Assembly (NCBI GenBank): GCA_037447335.1
Contig: JBBIGV010000029.1
Span: 1-35,476 of the forward strand
Direction: 5' to 3'
Source of the DNA: JBBIGV01 sp037447335
GTDB taxonomy: Bacteria > Bacteroidota > Ignavibacteria > Ignavibacteriales > Ignavibacteriaceae
DNA: 35,476 bases
The position numbers and the translations under genes were made by a program. The notes beneath the pieces are model-generated. The model saw only the letters and a list, made by a program, of their open reading frames with translations. It was not told the origin of the DNA and made no database searches. Shown piece by piece: positions 14,231 through 23,630 of the stretch (position 1 is its first letter; every line of letters begins with the position of its first letter).

Positions 14231-15465
14231 TGAAACTCGAATCCTTCATTGCAAAACGATATCTCGTATCAAAGCATAAGATTAATTTTATTACCATTAT
14301 TTCCGTAATCTCAGTGATTGGAATTACGATTGGTGTTGCCGCATTAATAGTGGTTTTATCTGTATTTAACGGATTCGGAAGTCTTGTAACCTCATTTCTT
14401 ATCAGCTTTGATCCTTATGTAAGAATAGAAGCATCAAGTGAAAATGCATACGAACAAATGGAAGAAGTCAGGCAAATACTGGAAACAGAAAGATATATTG
14501 TCAGCCACTCGCCTTTTGTGAGTGGTAAAGTGCTGGCAATGAGAGAAGGATTAACAGAGGTAATAAATCTGAAGGGAATCAATGAAATATCAGGTACAGA
14601 CATTTATGACATAAAGAACAACATAATTTTTGGCAGTTACAAGATAGAAACAGAGAACTCATCCATCCCTAATGCAATAATCGGAATTCATCTTGCTGAT
14701 CAGCTACAAGCGTTAATCGGTGATACAATTACCATTATCTCTCCCGTTGGTATTGAAAGAATGATTACACAATTCAGTATGCCTTTATCGCAAAGATTTA
14801 TTATTGCCGGTATTTACAGTTCAAACAACAATGAATACGACGCTTCATTTTTGTTTACTGATTTAAAGACAGGTCAAAGACTTCTCGGTTACAGAGATAA
14901 TATTCAGGGTTTTGAAATCAGACTTAATAATTTAAATAATGCATTTTCTGTTAAACACAGACTCGAAGAGAAAATCGAAACTGAAAATTTTGTAGTAAAT
15001 ACCTGGTATGATTTTCACCGTGATCTTTATTCAGTGATGCAGATCGAAAGGTGGGCAGCATACATCATATTGTCGCTTATCATCGCCGTTGCAACGTTTA
15101 ATATACTCGGATCACTTTCTATGTCTGTAATAGAAAAGAAGAGAGACATAGGAATTTTACGTGCAATGGGATTAAGTGAAAAATCAGTACTAAGGATATT
15201 TATGTTTGAAGGACTTCTTGTCGGAATAATCGGAACGATTGCCGGGGCATTGCTTGGTTACTTTATTTGCTTTCTTCAGATTCAGTATAATATTTATCCG
15301 CTTGATCCTACACAATATAAAGTTGATTCATTACCGCTTGAAGTGCGGATAAGCGATTTCTTTTTTATTTCGGGAATGGCAATATTGTTGTCATTCTTAG
15401 CATCGCTGTTTCCGGCAAAACGGGCTACAAAGGTTAATCCTCTTGAAGCTATAAAATGGGAATGA
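14230..15465 (+). CDS. lolC/lolE: Lipoprotein-releasing ABC permease (LolC/LolE type), second copy
   Basis: A 411-residue paralogue of the preceding permease with the same start pattern (SFIAKRYLVSKHKINFITII), an N-terminal membrane helix (about 20-46), a periplasmic domain, and a C-terminal FtsX domain containing EKKRDIGILRAMGLSEKSV, a coupling-helix signature for contact with the ATPase, and ending RATKVNPLEAIKWE. It should pair with the first permease as a heterodimer. The next gene, the ATPase, begins 48 bp downstream. Having two permeases plus one ATPase favours LolCDE over a single-permease FtsX or MacB system. Confidence 0.9.
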   Translation: MKLESFIAKRYLVSKHKINFITIISVISVIGITIGVAALIVVLSVFNGFGSLVTSFLISFDPYVRIEASSENAYEQMEEVRQILETERYIVSHSPFVSGKVLAMREGLTEVINLKGINEISGTDIYDIKNNIIFGSYKIETENSSIPNAIIGIHLADQLQALIGDTITIISPVGIERMITQFSMPLSQRFIIAGIYSSNNNEYDASFLFTDLKTGQRLLGYRDNIQGFEIRLNNLNNAFSVKHRLEEKIETENFVVNTWYDFHRDLYSVMQIERWAAYIILSLIIAVATFNILGSLSMSVIEKKRDIGILRAMGLSEKSVLRIFMFEGLLVGIIGTIAGALLGYFICFLQIQYNIYPLDPTQYKVDSLPLEVRISDFFFISGMAILLSFLASLFPAKRATKVNPLEAIKWE

Positions 15466-15513
15466 TGAAACAAATAATTAATCCATTAAGAATTTAAATT
15501 ATACCGCTTAAAT

Positions 15514-16197
15514 ATGAATAACTCAATAATTTTACGTGCAGAAGATATTACAAAGACTTATCAGACGGGTAAAGACCGAAGGCTTGAAGTTCTTAAATCA
15601 ATTTCTATCAATATTGAAACGAATAAAATTTCTGTAATAATCGGGGCATCCGGTGCTGGCAAAAGCACTTTGCTTCACATTCTCGGAGCGCTGGATAGAC
15701 CCGATAACGGCAAGGTATTTTATGGCAGTGATGAAATATTTCGGATGTCTAACGATAAGCTGGCAAAATTCAGAAATAAAAAAATTGGTTTTGTATTTCA
15801 GTTTCACCATCTTCTTCCCGAATTTACCGCAGTTGAAAACGTGGCTATACCAATTATGATAAACGGGTCGCCGCTTAAAGATGCACTTGAAGTCAGTAAA
15901 ACTCTGCTTATTTCCGTTGGTTTGGCTGAAAGATTTAATCACAAACCTGCAGAGTTATCGGGAGGAGAGCAGCAAAGAGTTGCCGTTGCACGAGCGCTTG
16001 CTAATAATCCCGATATAATTTTTGCAGATGAACCTACAGGAAATCTTGATTCTGCAAATAGTGAAGAAATTCATAAAATATTCATTGAACTAAGGGATAA
16101 GATGAATAAAACTTTTGTGATTGTTACACACAACCCGTCTTTAGTAAATCTTGCCGATAAAGTATTTGAAATGAAGGACGGCAGACTACTCAATTAG
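15514..16197 (+). CDS. lolD: Lipoprotein-releasing system ATP-binding protein LolD
   Basis: A 227-residue ABC ATPase with all key elements: Walker A GASGAGKST (residues 44-52), Q-loop FQFHH, signature LSGGEQQR (148-155), Walker B IIFADEPTGNLD (168-179) and H-loop His206 in VTHNPS. The ADEPTGNLDS form is characteristic of the LolD/MacB/FtsE subgroup. It powers the two upstream permeases, in which case the three genes make an operon for moving lipoproteins towards the outer membrane; such export is needed for proteins like the lipoprotein at 10108. Confidence 0.92.
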   Translation: MNNSIILRAEDITKTYQTGKDRRLEVLKSISINIETNKISVIIGASGAGKSTLLHILGALDRPDNGKVFYGSDEIFRMSNDKLAKFRNKKIGFVFQFHHLLPEFTAVENVAIPIMINGSPLKDALEVSKTLLISVGLAERFNHKPAELSGGEQQRVAVARALANNPDIIFADEPTGNLDSANSEEIHKIFIELRDKMNKTFVIVTHNPSLVNLADKVFEMKDGRLLN

Positions 16198-16243
16198 TAG
16201 TTATTTTTATCGAAAATTTTCTTAGTTTAAACATTAAACAGAG

Positions 16244-16846
16244 ATGGATAAATTAACAGGTGACAGAATGTCATTAACCAAAACTAAAATTAATAAAGGC
16301 GGAAAAAGAAAATACACGTATGAGGATTATTTAAATCTGCCTGATGATGGCAACCGATATGAAATCATAAATGGAGATTTGATTATGACTGCTTCGCCAG
16401 TAACATCGCATCAAAAAATCAGCATCTTCCTTTCTACTGAAATTCAGGTTTATGTAACAAAAGAAAATATTGGATTTGTTTTTTACTCCCCTTATGATGT
16501 TATTTTTGATGATAAAAATATCTACCAACCAGATATACTTTTTATAAGCAAAGAAAATAAAAACATCATCACTGAAGAAAATATTAAAGGCTCGCCTGAT
16601 CTTATTGTAGAAATTCTTTCCCCATCAACTGCATATTATGATTTATTTGAGAAGAAAGAAGTCTATGAAAAATTCGGGGTAAAAGAGTACTGGATTGTTG
16701 ATCCTCAAAAACACTGGATTGAGATTTATACTCTTAAGCAGAATAAATATGTTCTTTTCAACAGGACGGAGAAAAAAGGAAAAGTTAAGTCTTCTCTTTT
16801 TAAGAAGCTGGATATTGATGCATCAAAGTTGTTTGCAGAACTTTAA
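16244..16846 (+). CDS. Uma2 family (DUF820) putative endonuclease
   Basis: A 200-residue protein of the Uma2 family, a PD-(D/E)xK nuclease-like fold. It shows YTYEDYLNLPDDGNRYEIINGDL (Glu40), the aspartate motif YQPDILF (Asp97), IVEILSPST (Glu123) and the C-terminal KFGVKEYWIVDP. The DNA substrate and biological role of the family are poorly known; genes of this kind are often mobile and present in many copies. A second ATG at 16268 is preceded by AGGTGA and may be the true start; residues 1-8 are not typical of the family. It lies 46 bp after lolD on the same strand and ends 5 bp before the convergent pepA stop. Confidence 0.82.
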   Translation: MDKLTGDRMSLTKTKINKGGKRKYTYEDYLNLPDDGNRYEIINGDLIMTASPVTSHQKISIFLSTEIQVYVTKENIGFVFYSPYDVIFDDKNIYQPDILFISKENKNIITEENIKGSPDLIVEILSPSTAYYDLFEKKEVYEKFGVKEYWIVDPQKHWIEIYTLKQNKYVLFNRTEKKGKVKSSLFKKLDIDASKLFAEL

Positions 16847-16851
16847 GATTT

Positions 16852-18354
16852 TTACTTCTTAGACAAGAAGTCGAACAGCAGCCTCACTCCAAATCCCGTC
16901 ATAAATTTTTTAGTATAATTTTTCGAATTATTCGCCATTGAAGGACCGGCAATGTCAATATGCGCCCATGGAATTTTCTTATCCACAAAGTTCTCGAGAA
17001 ACTTGGCAGCGCTTATTGCCCCTCCCCATCTTCCACCAACATTTTTTACATCTGCCACTTCACTTTTATTTAATTGATGATAATCATCCCAAAGCGGCAT
17101 TGGCCAGATACGATCGTAAGTTTTCATACCGCTTTCAAAAAGCGAATCGGAAAGTTTTTTTTCTTTTGTAAACAATCCGGCAACAAAATCTCCAAGCGCA
17201 ACAACACAGGCGCCGGTTAACGTAGCCAGGTCAACTATAACGTCAGGTTTAAGTTTTGAAGCATAGTGAAGTGCATCAGCAAGAATTATTCTGCCTTCGG
17301 CATCAGTGTTATCAACTTCAATACTTTTTCCGGATGATGTTACCACAATATCGCCGGGGCGCATTGCACGACCGGAAAGCATATTTTCTGCAGACGGAAT
17401 TATGCCGGTAAGATTAACAGGAAGCTTTGCTTTTGCCGCAGCAAGCAAAGTTCCAGCTACTACTGCCGCACCGGACATATCGCCTTTCATATCGCCCATA
17501 TTCTGTGCAGGTTTTATAGATATACCACCTGAATCAAATGTTATACCCTTACCAACAAGAACCGCCTTCTTAATTTTTTTCTTTGCTTTATTTGCGCCTT
17601 TATATTCCATTATAATAAATCGCGGGGGGTTGTCACTCCCCTTCCCTACTGCAAGCAGCCCGCCCATTTTCCTTTTTTTTATTTCAGCCTCGTTGAAGAT
17701 TGTTACCTTGACACCATACTTTGGTAAAGTATTCTGAATTCTTTTTGCCAATTCTGATGGAGGAAGAGTTCCTCCAGGTTCATTCTGTAAATTACGGGCA
17801 AGGAATACTCCCTCTGTAATTATCAATGCCTGTGTAATTGCAGTTTTTAATTTCTTCGGATTGTCTGAATAAAAGAATACGGGCAGACTCCGCGGAGATT
17901 TTTTATCCGATTTATAAAAATTGAAATTGTAGTTACCAAGTATAATTCCTTCAACAAATGTCTGGTAAAAATACTCTTCAGTATCATAGTGTTGTTTGAA
18001 TGCATCAAAACGTGGAATGAAAATGTGCAGAGCTTTTAACTGATCTTTTTCAAGTCCGGGTAAAAATCCCGCAAGGTGGTTGCGAAAGTAATCAACTGAA
18101 AATTTTTCATCTGTTTTAACTTTCGAGAGAATGATCTCATCAGGTTTGCCGCCGGGTTTGCTGACACGTATATCTGAAGCAGAATCGGATAAAAAATTCC
18201 TGCGTTGTAAGTCAGATAACTTTATACCTGATATCTTTTCAATATTCTTTAAACTTTCTGAAAACTTTTTCTCATCTATAAGATATTTGAGGCTTACCGA
18301 TAATGGCTTATAAACAATTTTCTTCTCGCCTGACCTGATATTTAATTTAAACAT
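16852..18354 (-). CDS. pepA: Leucyl aminopeptidase (M17)
   Basis: A 500-residue cytosolic M17 metallo-aminopeptidase that removes N-terminal residues from peptides and uses two divalent metals. The metal ligands and catalytic residues are visible: VGKGITFDSGGISIKP (Lys269, Asp274, Lys281), DMSGAA (Asp292) and the family signature NTDAEGRIILAD (349-360; Asp351, Glu353, Arg355). The N-terminal macro-like domain (about 1-170) and C-terminal catalytic domain have normal lengths. AAGGAG lies 6 nt before the ATG. The gene is convergent with the Uma2 gene (5-bp gap) and is followed upstream by nrnA on the same strand, 52 bp away, suggesting co-transcription. Confidence 0.94.
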   Translation of the reverse strand: MFKLNIRSGEKKIVYKPLSVSLKYLIDEKKFSESLKNIEKISGIKLSDLQRRNFLSDSASDIRVSKPGGKPDEIILSKVKTDEKFSVDYFRNHLAGFLPGLEKDQLKALHIFIPRFDAFKQHYDTEEYFYQTFVEGIILGNYNFNFYKSDKKSPRSLPVFFYSDNPKKLKTAITQALIITEGVFLARNLQNEPGGTLPPSELAKRIQNTLPKYGVKVTIFNEAEIKKRKMGGLLAVGKGSDNPPRFIIMEYKGANKAKKKIKKAVLVGKGITFDSGGISIKPAQNMGDMKGDMSGAAVVAGTLLAAAKAKLPVNLTGIIPSAENMLSGRAMRPGDIVVTSSGKSIEVDNTDAEGRIILADALHYASKLKPDVIVDLATLTGACVVALGDFVAGLFTKEKKLSDSLFESGMKTYDRIWPMPLWDDYHQLNKSEVADVKNVGGRWGGAISAAKFLENFVDKKIPWAHIDIAGPSMANNSKNYTKKFMTGFGVRLLFDFLSKK

Positions 18355-18406
18355 TTCTCTCCTTCATAAAATTAAATTCATAAACAGTTTCGGTTATTAA
18401 ATCTTT

Positions 18407-19390
18407 TTATAAAAACAATTCGGCTTTACTTAAGATAACCGGAATAAACTCATTCATGTTTCCCTCGCGCATTCTGGCGCCGGCAGCATTTAAATGCCCG
18501 CCGCCGCCAAACACTCCTGCAAGTTTATTAACGGGAATATTACCTTTTGAACGGAAGCTGACTTTGAAACCTTCTCTTAATTCAAGGAAGAGCAATCCTA
18601 TTTTAACATTCTCAACCGTGAGCGCAAAATTAACAAAGTTATCAGTATCCGATTCGATTGCATTACACTCTTCAAAGATTTTGCGTGTTAAAATCATATA
18701 GCCGATCTGATTATCTTTGCCGGTTAATTGCATTGAGTCGAGCGCTTTACCAAGCAATCGTATTTTACTGAACTTACTCTGATCATAAATTTTATCATAA
18801 ACCTCACCGGGAACTACGCCTGTTTCAAGAAGATCAGCAGTTATTCTGTGCAATTCCGGTGTAGTTCTTTCAAAACGGAAAGAACCTGTATCCGTCATAA
18901 TAGCTGCATAAAGCGGCAGTGCAATTTTTCTTGTAAGTTTTATTATGCCTGTCAACCGGATGAAATCATAAATAATATGACCGGTTGCGCTGTATTCTGT
19001 GTCTATGAAATAATGATCGGCGAAATCTTCCGGGTCAATATGGTGGTCAATGCAGACTTTTATTTTTGTTGAAGCATTAAAAGCATTTTGCATTGATACC
19101 GTCCGGTCGGAGCGGTTAAAATCAAGTGCGATCAATACATCACACTCCTGAAAATATTTATTATGCGCTTCAGGGTTGTATTGTTCAATTCTTTTTTGAA
19201 CATCAAGAAATTCAAGGTTGTAGGGAGTCAAGCTATGATTAATGACTATGGCTTCTTTACCAAGCTCTTCAAGCAGAAGATACATAGCGACTTCAGAGCC
19301 TATTGCATCTGCATCAGGATTAACATGAGTTGTAATCAGGAATGAATTATTGGAAAGAATTATTTCTTTAAGAACGTTGAAATTAATCAT
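18407..19390 (-). CDS. nrnA: NrnA-type DHH/DHHA1 phosphoesterase
   Basis: A 327-residue bifunctional oligoribonuclease / pAp phosphatase-like enzyme. The DHH domain has HVNPDADAIGSE (22-33, His22/Asp26/Asp28), LIALDFNRSDR (Asp90) and the DHH motif at 115-117; the DHHA1 domain ends with GGGGHLNAAGAR (about 302-313). It degrades short RNA oligomers and 3'-phosphoadenosine 5'-phosphate in the cytoplasm using manganese. It precedes pepA on the same strand. No good ribosome binding site is seen before the ATG. Bacteria without orn commonly depend on NrnA, consistent with this lineage. Confidence 0.9.
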   Translation of the reverse strand: MINFNVLKEIILSNNSFLITTHVNPDADAIGSEVAMYLLLEELGKEAIVINHSLTPYNLEFLDVQKRIEQYNPEAHNKYFQECDVLIALDFNRSDRTVSMQNAFNASTKIKVCIDHHIDPEDFADHYFIDTEYSATGHIIYDFIRLTGIIKLTRKIALPLYAAIMTDTGSFRFERTTPELHRITADLLETGVVPGEVYDKIYDQSKFSKIRLLGKALDSMQLTGKDNQIGYMILTRKIFEECNAIESDTDNFVNFALTVENVKIGLLFLELREGFKVSFRSKGNIPVNKLAGVFGGGGHLNAAGARMREGNMNEFIPVILSKAELFL

Positions 19391-19636
19391 AAATATTTTT
19401 TCAACTGAGTAAAATCTTTTATGAAATTGTTAAAACAATAATGCGAGTGGATATATTCCAATTGATAATATTATATACATTAATTCAAATCTTATACTGA
19501 AATATATAAAAACAAAAGTGCTAAAAGAATTGTGGTTCGAAAGAAGTTTATTACTAAATGCGAATTTTCTTAACCGCCTTATGTATTCTTATGCGATTAT
19601 GTGATGAATAAATAATATCGGTAACAGCAGAATATT

Positions 19637-19715
19637 AACCACATAGAAACATAGGCACATCGGTCTCATAATAATTTAAATACATATCTATTGTGTCCTA
19701 TGTGCCTATGTGGTT
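19637..19715. repeat. Imperfect inverted repeat AACCACATAG
   Basis: AACCACATAGAAACATAGG on the left and its near complement (CCTATGTGCCTATGTGGTT) on the right face each other around about 40 bp. It lies immediately downstream of the first korB and could fold in its transcript, but there is no T-tract, so it is not a classical terminator. Confidence 0.5.
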
Positions 19716-19726
19716 TAAAATGCAGC

Positions 19727-20782
19727 TTAATTAACATCCCACATATTACCGGTGAACAGAAGTGATTTAAGTGTACCTTTGCCTTTCGCTTCGGTAATTT
19801 GATTTATTTGTTCGTGAACTCCGTCCTCATAAGTAGGTTTTACAATCTGTCTGAGAACTCCAACCGGAGCCGGGAGTCCTTTCCTTTCCGTGAAACACGC
19901 AAGTATGTGAGCGCGTGTGGAATCAGGATCAAATTCATCATGAACCCAAACATCATTTATTGAGTATTTGCCGTTAGTGATATTAATTACTTCCGGCGTA
20001 AATCCATTCAGGCGAATACCCTTATCATTATTCTTACCAAAGACAAGCGGTTTGTTATGTTCGAGCGCCACAACATTATCAGCCTTAGTATTTTTCTCTG
20101 TATAGATTTCAAATGCGCCGTCGTTAAAGATGTTGCAGTTCTGAAAAACTTCGATAAAGGCGGTACCAATGTGAGCGGCAGCGCGTTTCATCATTTCCTG
20201 TAAATGCTTCGGGTCGCGGTCCATTGATCTGGCAACAAATGATGCATTTGAACCAACAGCCAGCCTTAACGGATTAAACGGATAATCCACACTTCCGAAA
20301 GGCGTGCTTTTGGTTTTTTTCCCTTTTTCGGATGTAGGCGAATACTGACCTTTAGTTAATCCATAAATTCTGTTATTGAATAAAAGAATTTTAATACCAA
20401 CATTTTTTCTGCAGGCATGAATAAAATGATTTCCGCCAATGCTGAGAAGATCACCATCACCGGTAGCAACCCAAACTGAAAGCATTGGATTGTTAAGTTT
20501 TACTCCGGTTGCAATGGCTGTGGCTCTTCCGTGAATTCCATGGAAACCATACGTATCCATATAGTAAGGAAAACGGGAGGCGCATCCTATTCCTGATATC
20601 CATACAAAATCTTCTTTCCGAACTCCGAGGTCAGGAGATGTACGCTGCATTTGAGCAAGTATAGAATAATCACCGCAGCCCGGGCACCATCTTACATCCT
20701 GTGATGAAGCAAAATCCTTTGCAGTATATTTAACTTCCTCATTAGCCATATCCTTGACTTTAACTTCTTTCTTATCTTCCAT
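19727..20782 (-). CDS. korB: 2-oxoacid:ferredoxin oxidoreductase, beta subunit (KorB), copy 1
   Basis: A 351-residue thiamine-pyrophosphate and [4Fe-4S] subunit that decarboxylates 2-oxoglutarate or a related oxoacid to an acyl-CoA and reduces ferredoxin. Cluster cysteines are in WCPGCGDY (Cys33, Cys36), GIGCASRFPYY (Cys67) and QNCN (Cys216); the TPP motif is GDGDLLSIGGNH (108-119) with NN near 136. The ATG at 20782 is chosen because GGAGG lies 6 nt upstream; a longer reading from 20809 would lack this. The gene overlaps korA by 11 nt (the SD sits inside korA), so the subunits are translationally coupled. No separate delta ferredoxin subunit is present. Confidence 0.92.
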   Translation of the reverse strand: MEDKKEVKVKDMANEEVKYTAKDFASSQDVRWCPGCGDYSILAQMQRTSPDLGVRKEDFVWISGIGCASRFPYYMDTYGFHGIHGRATAIATGVKLNNPMLSVWVATGDGDLLSIGGNHFIHACRKNVGIKILLFNNRIYGLTKGQYSPTSEKGKKTKSTPFGSVDYPFNPLRLAVGSNASFVARSMDRDPKHLQEMMKRAAAHIGTAFIEVFQNCNIFNDGAFEIYTEKNTKADNVVALEHNKPLVFGKNNDKGIRLNGFTPEVINITNGKYSINDVWVHDEFDPDSTRAHILACFTERKGLPAPVGVLRQIVKPTYEDGVHEQINQITEAKGKGTLKSLLFTGNMWDVN

Positions 20783-22616
20783 TGCTGCCTCCGATAAAAT
20801 AACTTTCAATCTTTCGTTCGATTTCTGATGATTTAAATGGCAGTCCCTGTATCTTCACAAAAGGTTCAACATCAACAAGGAACATACCTCTGAGATAAAA
20901 TGCTAACTGACCGAGATTAAGCTCAGGACAAATAATCTTCTTATACATTTTAAGAACGTCGCGTGTATTTTTTGGTAAAGGATTAAGATACCTGAAATGA
21001 ACCTGAGCAACTTTATATCCTTTTCTTCGAGAGCGATTTACAGCTTCTGTAATTGAACCGTAAGTTCCACCCCAGCCAACCACAAGCAGGTCAGCGTATT
21101 GATCTCCTATTACTTCAAGTTCAGGGATATCGTTTTCAGCGTTCTTAACCTTTTGCGCTCTTAATCTTACCATGAATTCATGATTTTCGGGGTCATAACT
21201 TACGTTTCCGGTAATATGAGATTTTTCAAGCCCGCCGATTCTGTGTTCAAGTCCGGGTGTGCCGGGAATTGCCCATGGGCGGCTAAGGTTTTCATCTCTC
21301 ACATAAGGAAAGAATCCATCTTTCTCTTTTCGGAAATCAACCGGAATTTCAGGAAGGGAATCCGGATCGGGCACGCGCCATGGCTCCGAGCCATTTGCAA
21401 TGTACCCATCAGACATATACATAACCGGTACCATATACTTTATTGCAAGCCGTGATGCTTCGAGCGCCATATCAAAACAATCAGCCGGAGTAGCGGGAGC
21501 AACAACAATTACAGGGGCTTCACCATTACGACCATGAATTGCCTGCAATAGATCTGATTGTTCAGTTTTGGTTGGAAGTCCTGTGCTTGGTCCTCCTCTT
21601 TGCACATCAACTATTACAATGGGAAGCTCGGTCATTACAGCAAGGCTGATGGTTTCAGACTTTAATGCGACACCCGGTCCACTCGTGGTTGTTAATGCAA
21701 GCGCTCCGGAAAATGCAGCTCCAACTGCAGCAGTAACGGCGGCAATTTCATCTTCTGCCTGGAATGTCCGCACTCCGTAATTTTTATATTTACTTAGTTC
21801 GTGAAGTATATCGGAAGCAGGAGTAATCGGGTAAGAACCTAAAAACAATGGCAGTCCACTTTTAACTGATGCGGTAACAAACCCGATTGCAAGGGCTTCA
21901 TTACCAGCGATGTTACGGTATTTACCTTTGGGAAGATTAGCAGGCTTAACTTCGTATCGGGTAGTGAAAAGCTCTGTGTTCTCACCGAAGTAATAACCAG
22001 CCATCATTGCTTTGTCATTCGCAGCAGCAATAGCCGGATTGTTTTTGAATTTCTTCTTGATCCATTCGCGTGTAGGTTCGATGGGTCTGCTGTAAAGCCA
22101 GTACATCATTCCAAGTGCAAAAAAGTTTTTGCTTCGGGCAATTTCTTTTGCAGAAAGACCGCTGTCCTCAAGCGCTATGGAAGTAAGTTTACTTAAGGGA
22201 ACCTGTATAACATTATATCCCTGCAATGATCCGTTTTCCAGAGGATTAGATTCATAACCGGCAAGTTTCAGATTTTTTCCATCGAAGGCATTCGAATTAG
22301 CAATGATAATTCCATTCGGTTTTAAATCGGAGAGATTGACTTTAAGTGCGGCAGGATTCATCGCAACCAGCACGTCAGGTTCATCACCGGGCGTGTGAAT
22401 ATCCTCACTGCTGAAGTGAAGCTGAAAACCGCTGACGCCATAGGTCGTACCGGCAGGGGCACGAATTTCGGCAGGGTAATCCGGCAGAGTGCTCAGATCA
22501 TTTCCTACCAATGCAGTCGTATTGGTAAATTGAGTTCCGGTTAACTGCATACCATCACCGGAATCACCAGCGAAACGAACAGTAACATCAATTATTCCGA
22601 GTGTACCTTTTTCCAT
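20772..22616 (-). CDS. korA: 2-oxoacid:ferredoxin oxidoreductase, fused gamma-alpha subunit (KorA), copy 1
   Basis: A 614-residue protein joining a gamma domain (about 1-195, RFAGDSGDGMQLTG at the start) to the alpha/pyrimidine-binding domains (about 215-600). GSYPITPASDIL (about 259-270) and FQAEDEIAAVTAAVGAAFSG are typical of the 2-oxoglutarate-type enzymes, as is the RGGPSTGLPTKTEQSDLLQA segment. With KorB it makes the oxidoreductase linking 2-oxoglutarate and succinyl-CoA through ferredoxin, usable in an oxidative or a reductive TCA cycle. A second, clearly paralogous operon occurs at 32414-35309. A small TCACGG...CCGTGA inverted repeat lies 60-80 bp upstream. Confidence 0.92.
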   Translation of the reverse strand: MEKGTLGIIDVTVRFAGDSGDGMQLTGTQFTNTTALVGNDLSTLPDYPAEIRAPAGTTYGVSGFQLHFSSEDIHTPGDEPDVLVAMNPAALKVNLSDLKPNGIIIANSNAFDGKNLKLAGYESNPLENGSLQGYNVIQVPLSKLTSIALEDSGLSAKEIARSKNFFALGMMYWLYSRPIEPTREWIKKKFKNNPAIAAANDKAMMAGYYFGENTELFTTRYEVKPANLPKGKYRNIAGNEALAIGFVTASVKSGLPLFLGSYPITPASDILHELSKYKNYGVRTFQAEDEIAAVTAAVGAAFSGALALTTTSGPGVALKSETISLAVMTELPIVIVDVQRGGPSTGLPTKTEQSDLLQAIHGRNGEAPVIVVAPATPADCFDMALEASRLAIKYMVPVMYMSDGYIANGSEPWRVPDPDSLPEIPVDFRKEKDGFFPYVRDENLSRPWAIPGTPGLEHRIGGLEKSHITGNVSYDPENHEFMVRLRAQKVKNAENDIPELEVIGDQYADLLVVGWGGTYGSITEAVNRSRRKGYKVAQVHFRYLNPLPKNTRDVLKMYKKIICPELNLGQLAFYLRGMFLVDVEPFVKIQGLPFKSSEIERKIESYFIGGSNGR

Positions 22617-22859
22617 TTTACTCTTATTTATTGTTGTTAAATATGAATTATCATTTTTAATAAAGTTTTTACTTTCACGGAAAAATACCCGTGACGGATT
22701 AAAAATAGCTGCTTGATTATAATTCAGTTATTAGCCACCGCTAACTTAAAGAAGCTGTATAATATTGTCAAACAGTAAAATAGTCCTCTAATAAAGCGAA
22801 CAATAAAAGTTCTATGCAGATTCTATGCGTGATTAACTTCCGTACCCGCAACCCGCTGT
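22617..22859. other. Intergenic region upstream of korA
   Basis: No gene seen. It contains TCACGG/CCGTGA (22675-22680 and 22689-22694), a 6-bp inverted repeat with an 8-nt spacer that might be an operator or a hairpin in the korA leader. The rest is AT-rich and unassigned. Confidence 0.4.
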
Positions 22860-23150
22860 CATTCTTCGAACTTTGGCGGGCAGGCGAAGTGGTCATTCAT
22901 AAATTATTGGTATTCATAGCTGCTGCCGGTTTTCACTACTCTACCTTTTTAATAACCCTTAGGTTATCTCTGTGAGAGAAAAAGCTTAATTCGGGTACTG
23001 CTTCCGCAAAATCTGTTTTATAGACAAAGCCAGAGATGTAATCCTGTATATAATCTGCAAAACCACTTTCGGAATATACGGTTTGGTTTAATTTAGCTCC
23101 GTTGAAAATAGTTACCCAATAAAAGCGGTAACAAGTCTTACATCCTGAGA
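22860..23150 (-). pseudogene. RHS core-domain remnant, copy A
   Basis: On the minus strand the sequence reads NGAKLNQTVYSESGFADYI, QDYISGFVYKTDFAEAVPEL and SFFSHRDNLRVIKK, then breaks by a stop and frameshift into KTGSSYEYQ followed by another stop and DHF. This matches the C-terminal RHS repeat-associated core, where a YEYQYxxKDHLGS motif follows an SHxxN..R segment. Positions 22890-23083 correspond base for base, without gaps, to 24744-24937. Both start codon and the upstream bulk of the gene are missing. It is a decayed fragment lying just downstream of hicA. Confidence 0.65.
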
Positions 23151-23156
23151 ATATTG

Positions 23157-23375
23157 TTATTGCAAAATCTTGTTAAATTCTTCAGGCGATAGGTTTGCAT
23201 CTCTCAATATCTTACGAAGGAGACCGCGACCAACAATGTGATTAGGAATTGTGATTGATTTTCTTCCAGTACACTTTAACCTGATATGACTCCCTTTTTG
23301 CCTGATTTGCTTATAACCAATTTTGCCTAATGCTTTAATTATTTCTTTTCCCTGAAGTACAGGAAGTCGTGTCAT
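23157..23375 (-). CDS. hicA: HicA mRNA interferase toxin
   Basis: A 72-residue type II toxin with the compact double-stranded-RNA-binding-like fold of HicA: LPVLQGKEIIKALGKIGYK, then QKGSHIRLK with the catalytic histidine (His30), and IPNHIVGRGLLRKILRDANL at the C-terminus. It cleaves mRNA when not bound by HicB. It starts 3 bp after the hicB stop, the usual close arrangement, although here the antitoxin gene comes first. The pair sits between two decayed RHS fragments, within an accessory block. Confidence 0.92.
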   Translation of the reverse strand: MTRLPVLQGKEIIKALGKIGYKQIRQKGSHIRLKCTGRKSITIPNHIVGRGLLRKILRDANLSPEEFNKILQ

Positions 23376-23378
23376 AGT

Positions 23379-23630
23379 TTAAATAGTTATTGTATGAAGA
23401 CTAATTTCGCGGGGATTATATGTTTTAAGGATTGCCTGATTCGATTTTTCTTCAAGTATCAAATCAATTACTTCTCTTATATTCTTTAAAGCTTCATCTA
23501 ATGTAGCGCCCTGCGCATAACATCCGTCAAAAAGCGGACATTCTACTACATAAAAATTATCTTCATCTTTTTCTATATAAAGAGGTATCTGTTTCTTTTT
23601 ACCCATTGGTTTTTCTTTTACTTTGCTCAT
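23379..23630 (-). CDS. hicB: HicB antitoxin
   Basis: An 83-residue antitoxin with the degenerate RNase-H-like HicB fold: IPLYIEKDEDNFYVVECPLFDGCYAQGATLDEALKNIREVIDLIL. There is no obvious C-terminal DNA-binding domain, so this is the short form; autoregulation may need the complex or another factor. An internal ATG at residue 9 (23606) is an alternative start because the first eight residues are poorly conserved in type. It is co-transcribed with and upstream of hicA. Confidence 0.9.
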   Translation of the reverse strand: MSKVKEKPMGKKKQIPLYIEKDEDNFYVVECPLFDGCYAQGATLDEALKNIREVIDLILEEKSNQAILKTYNPREISLHTITI

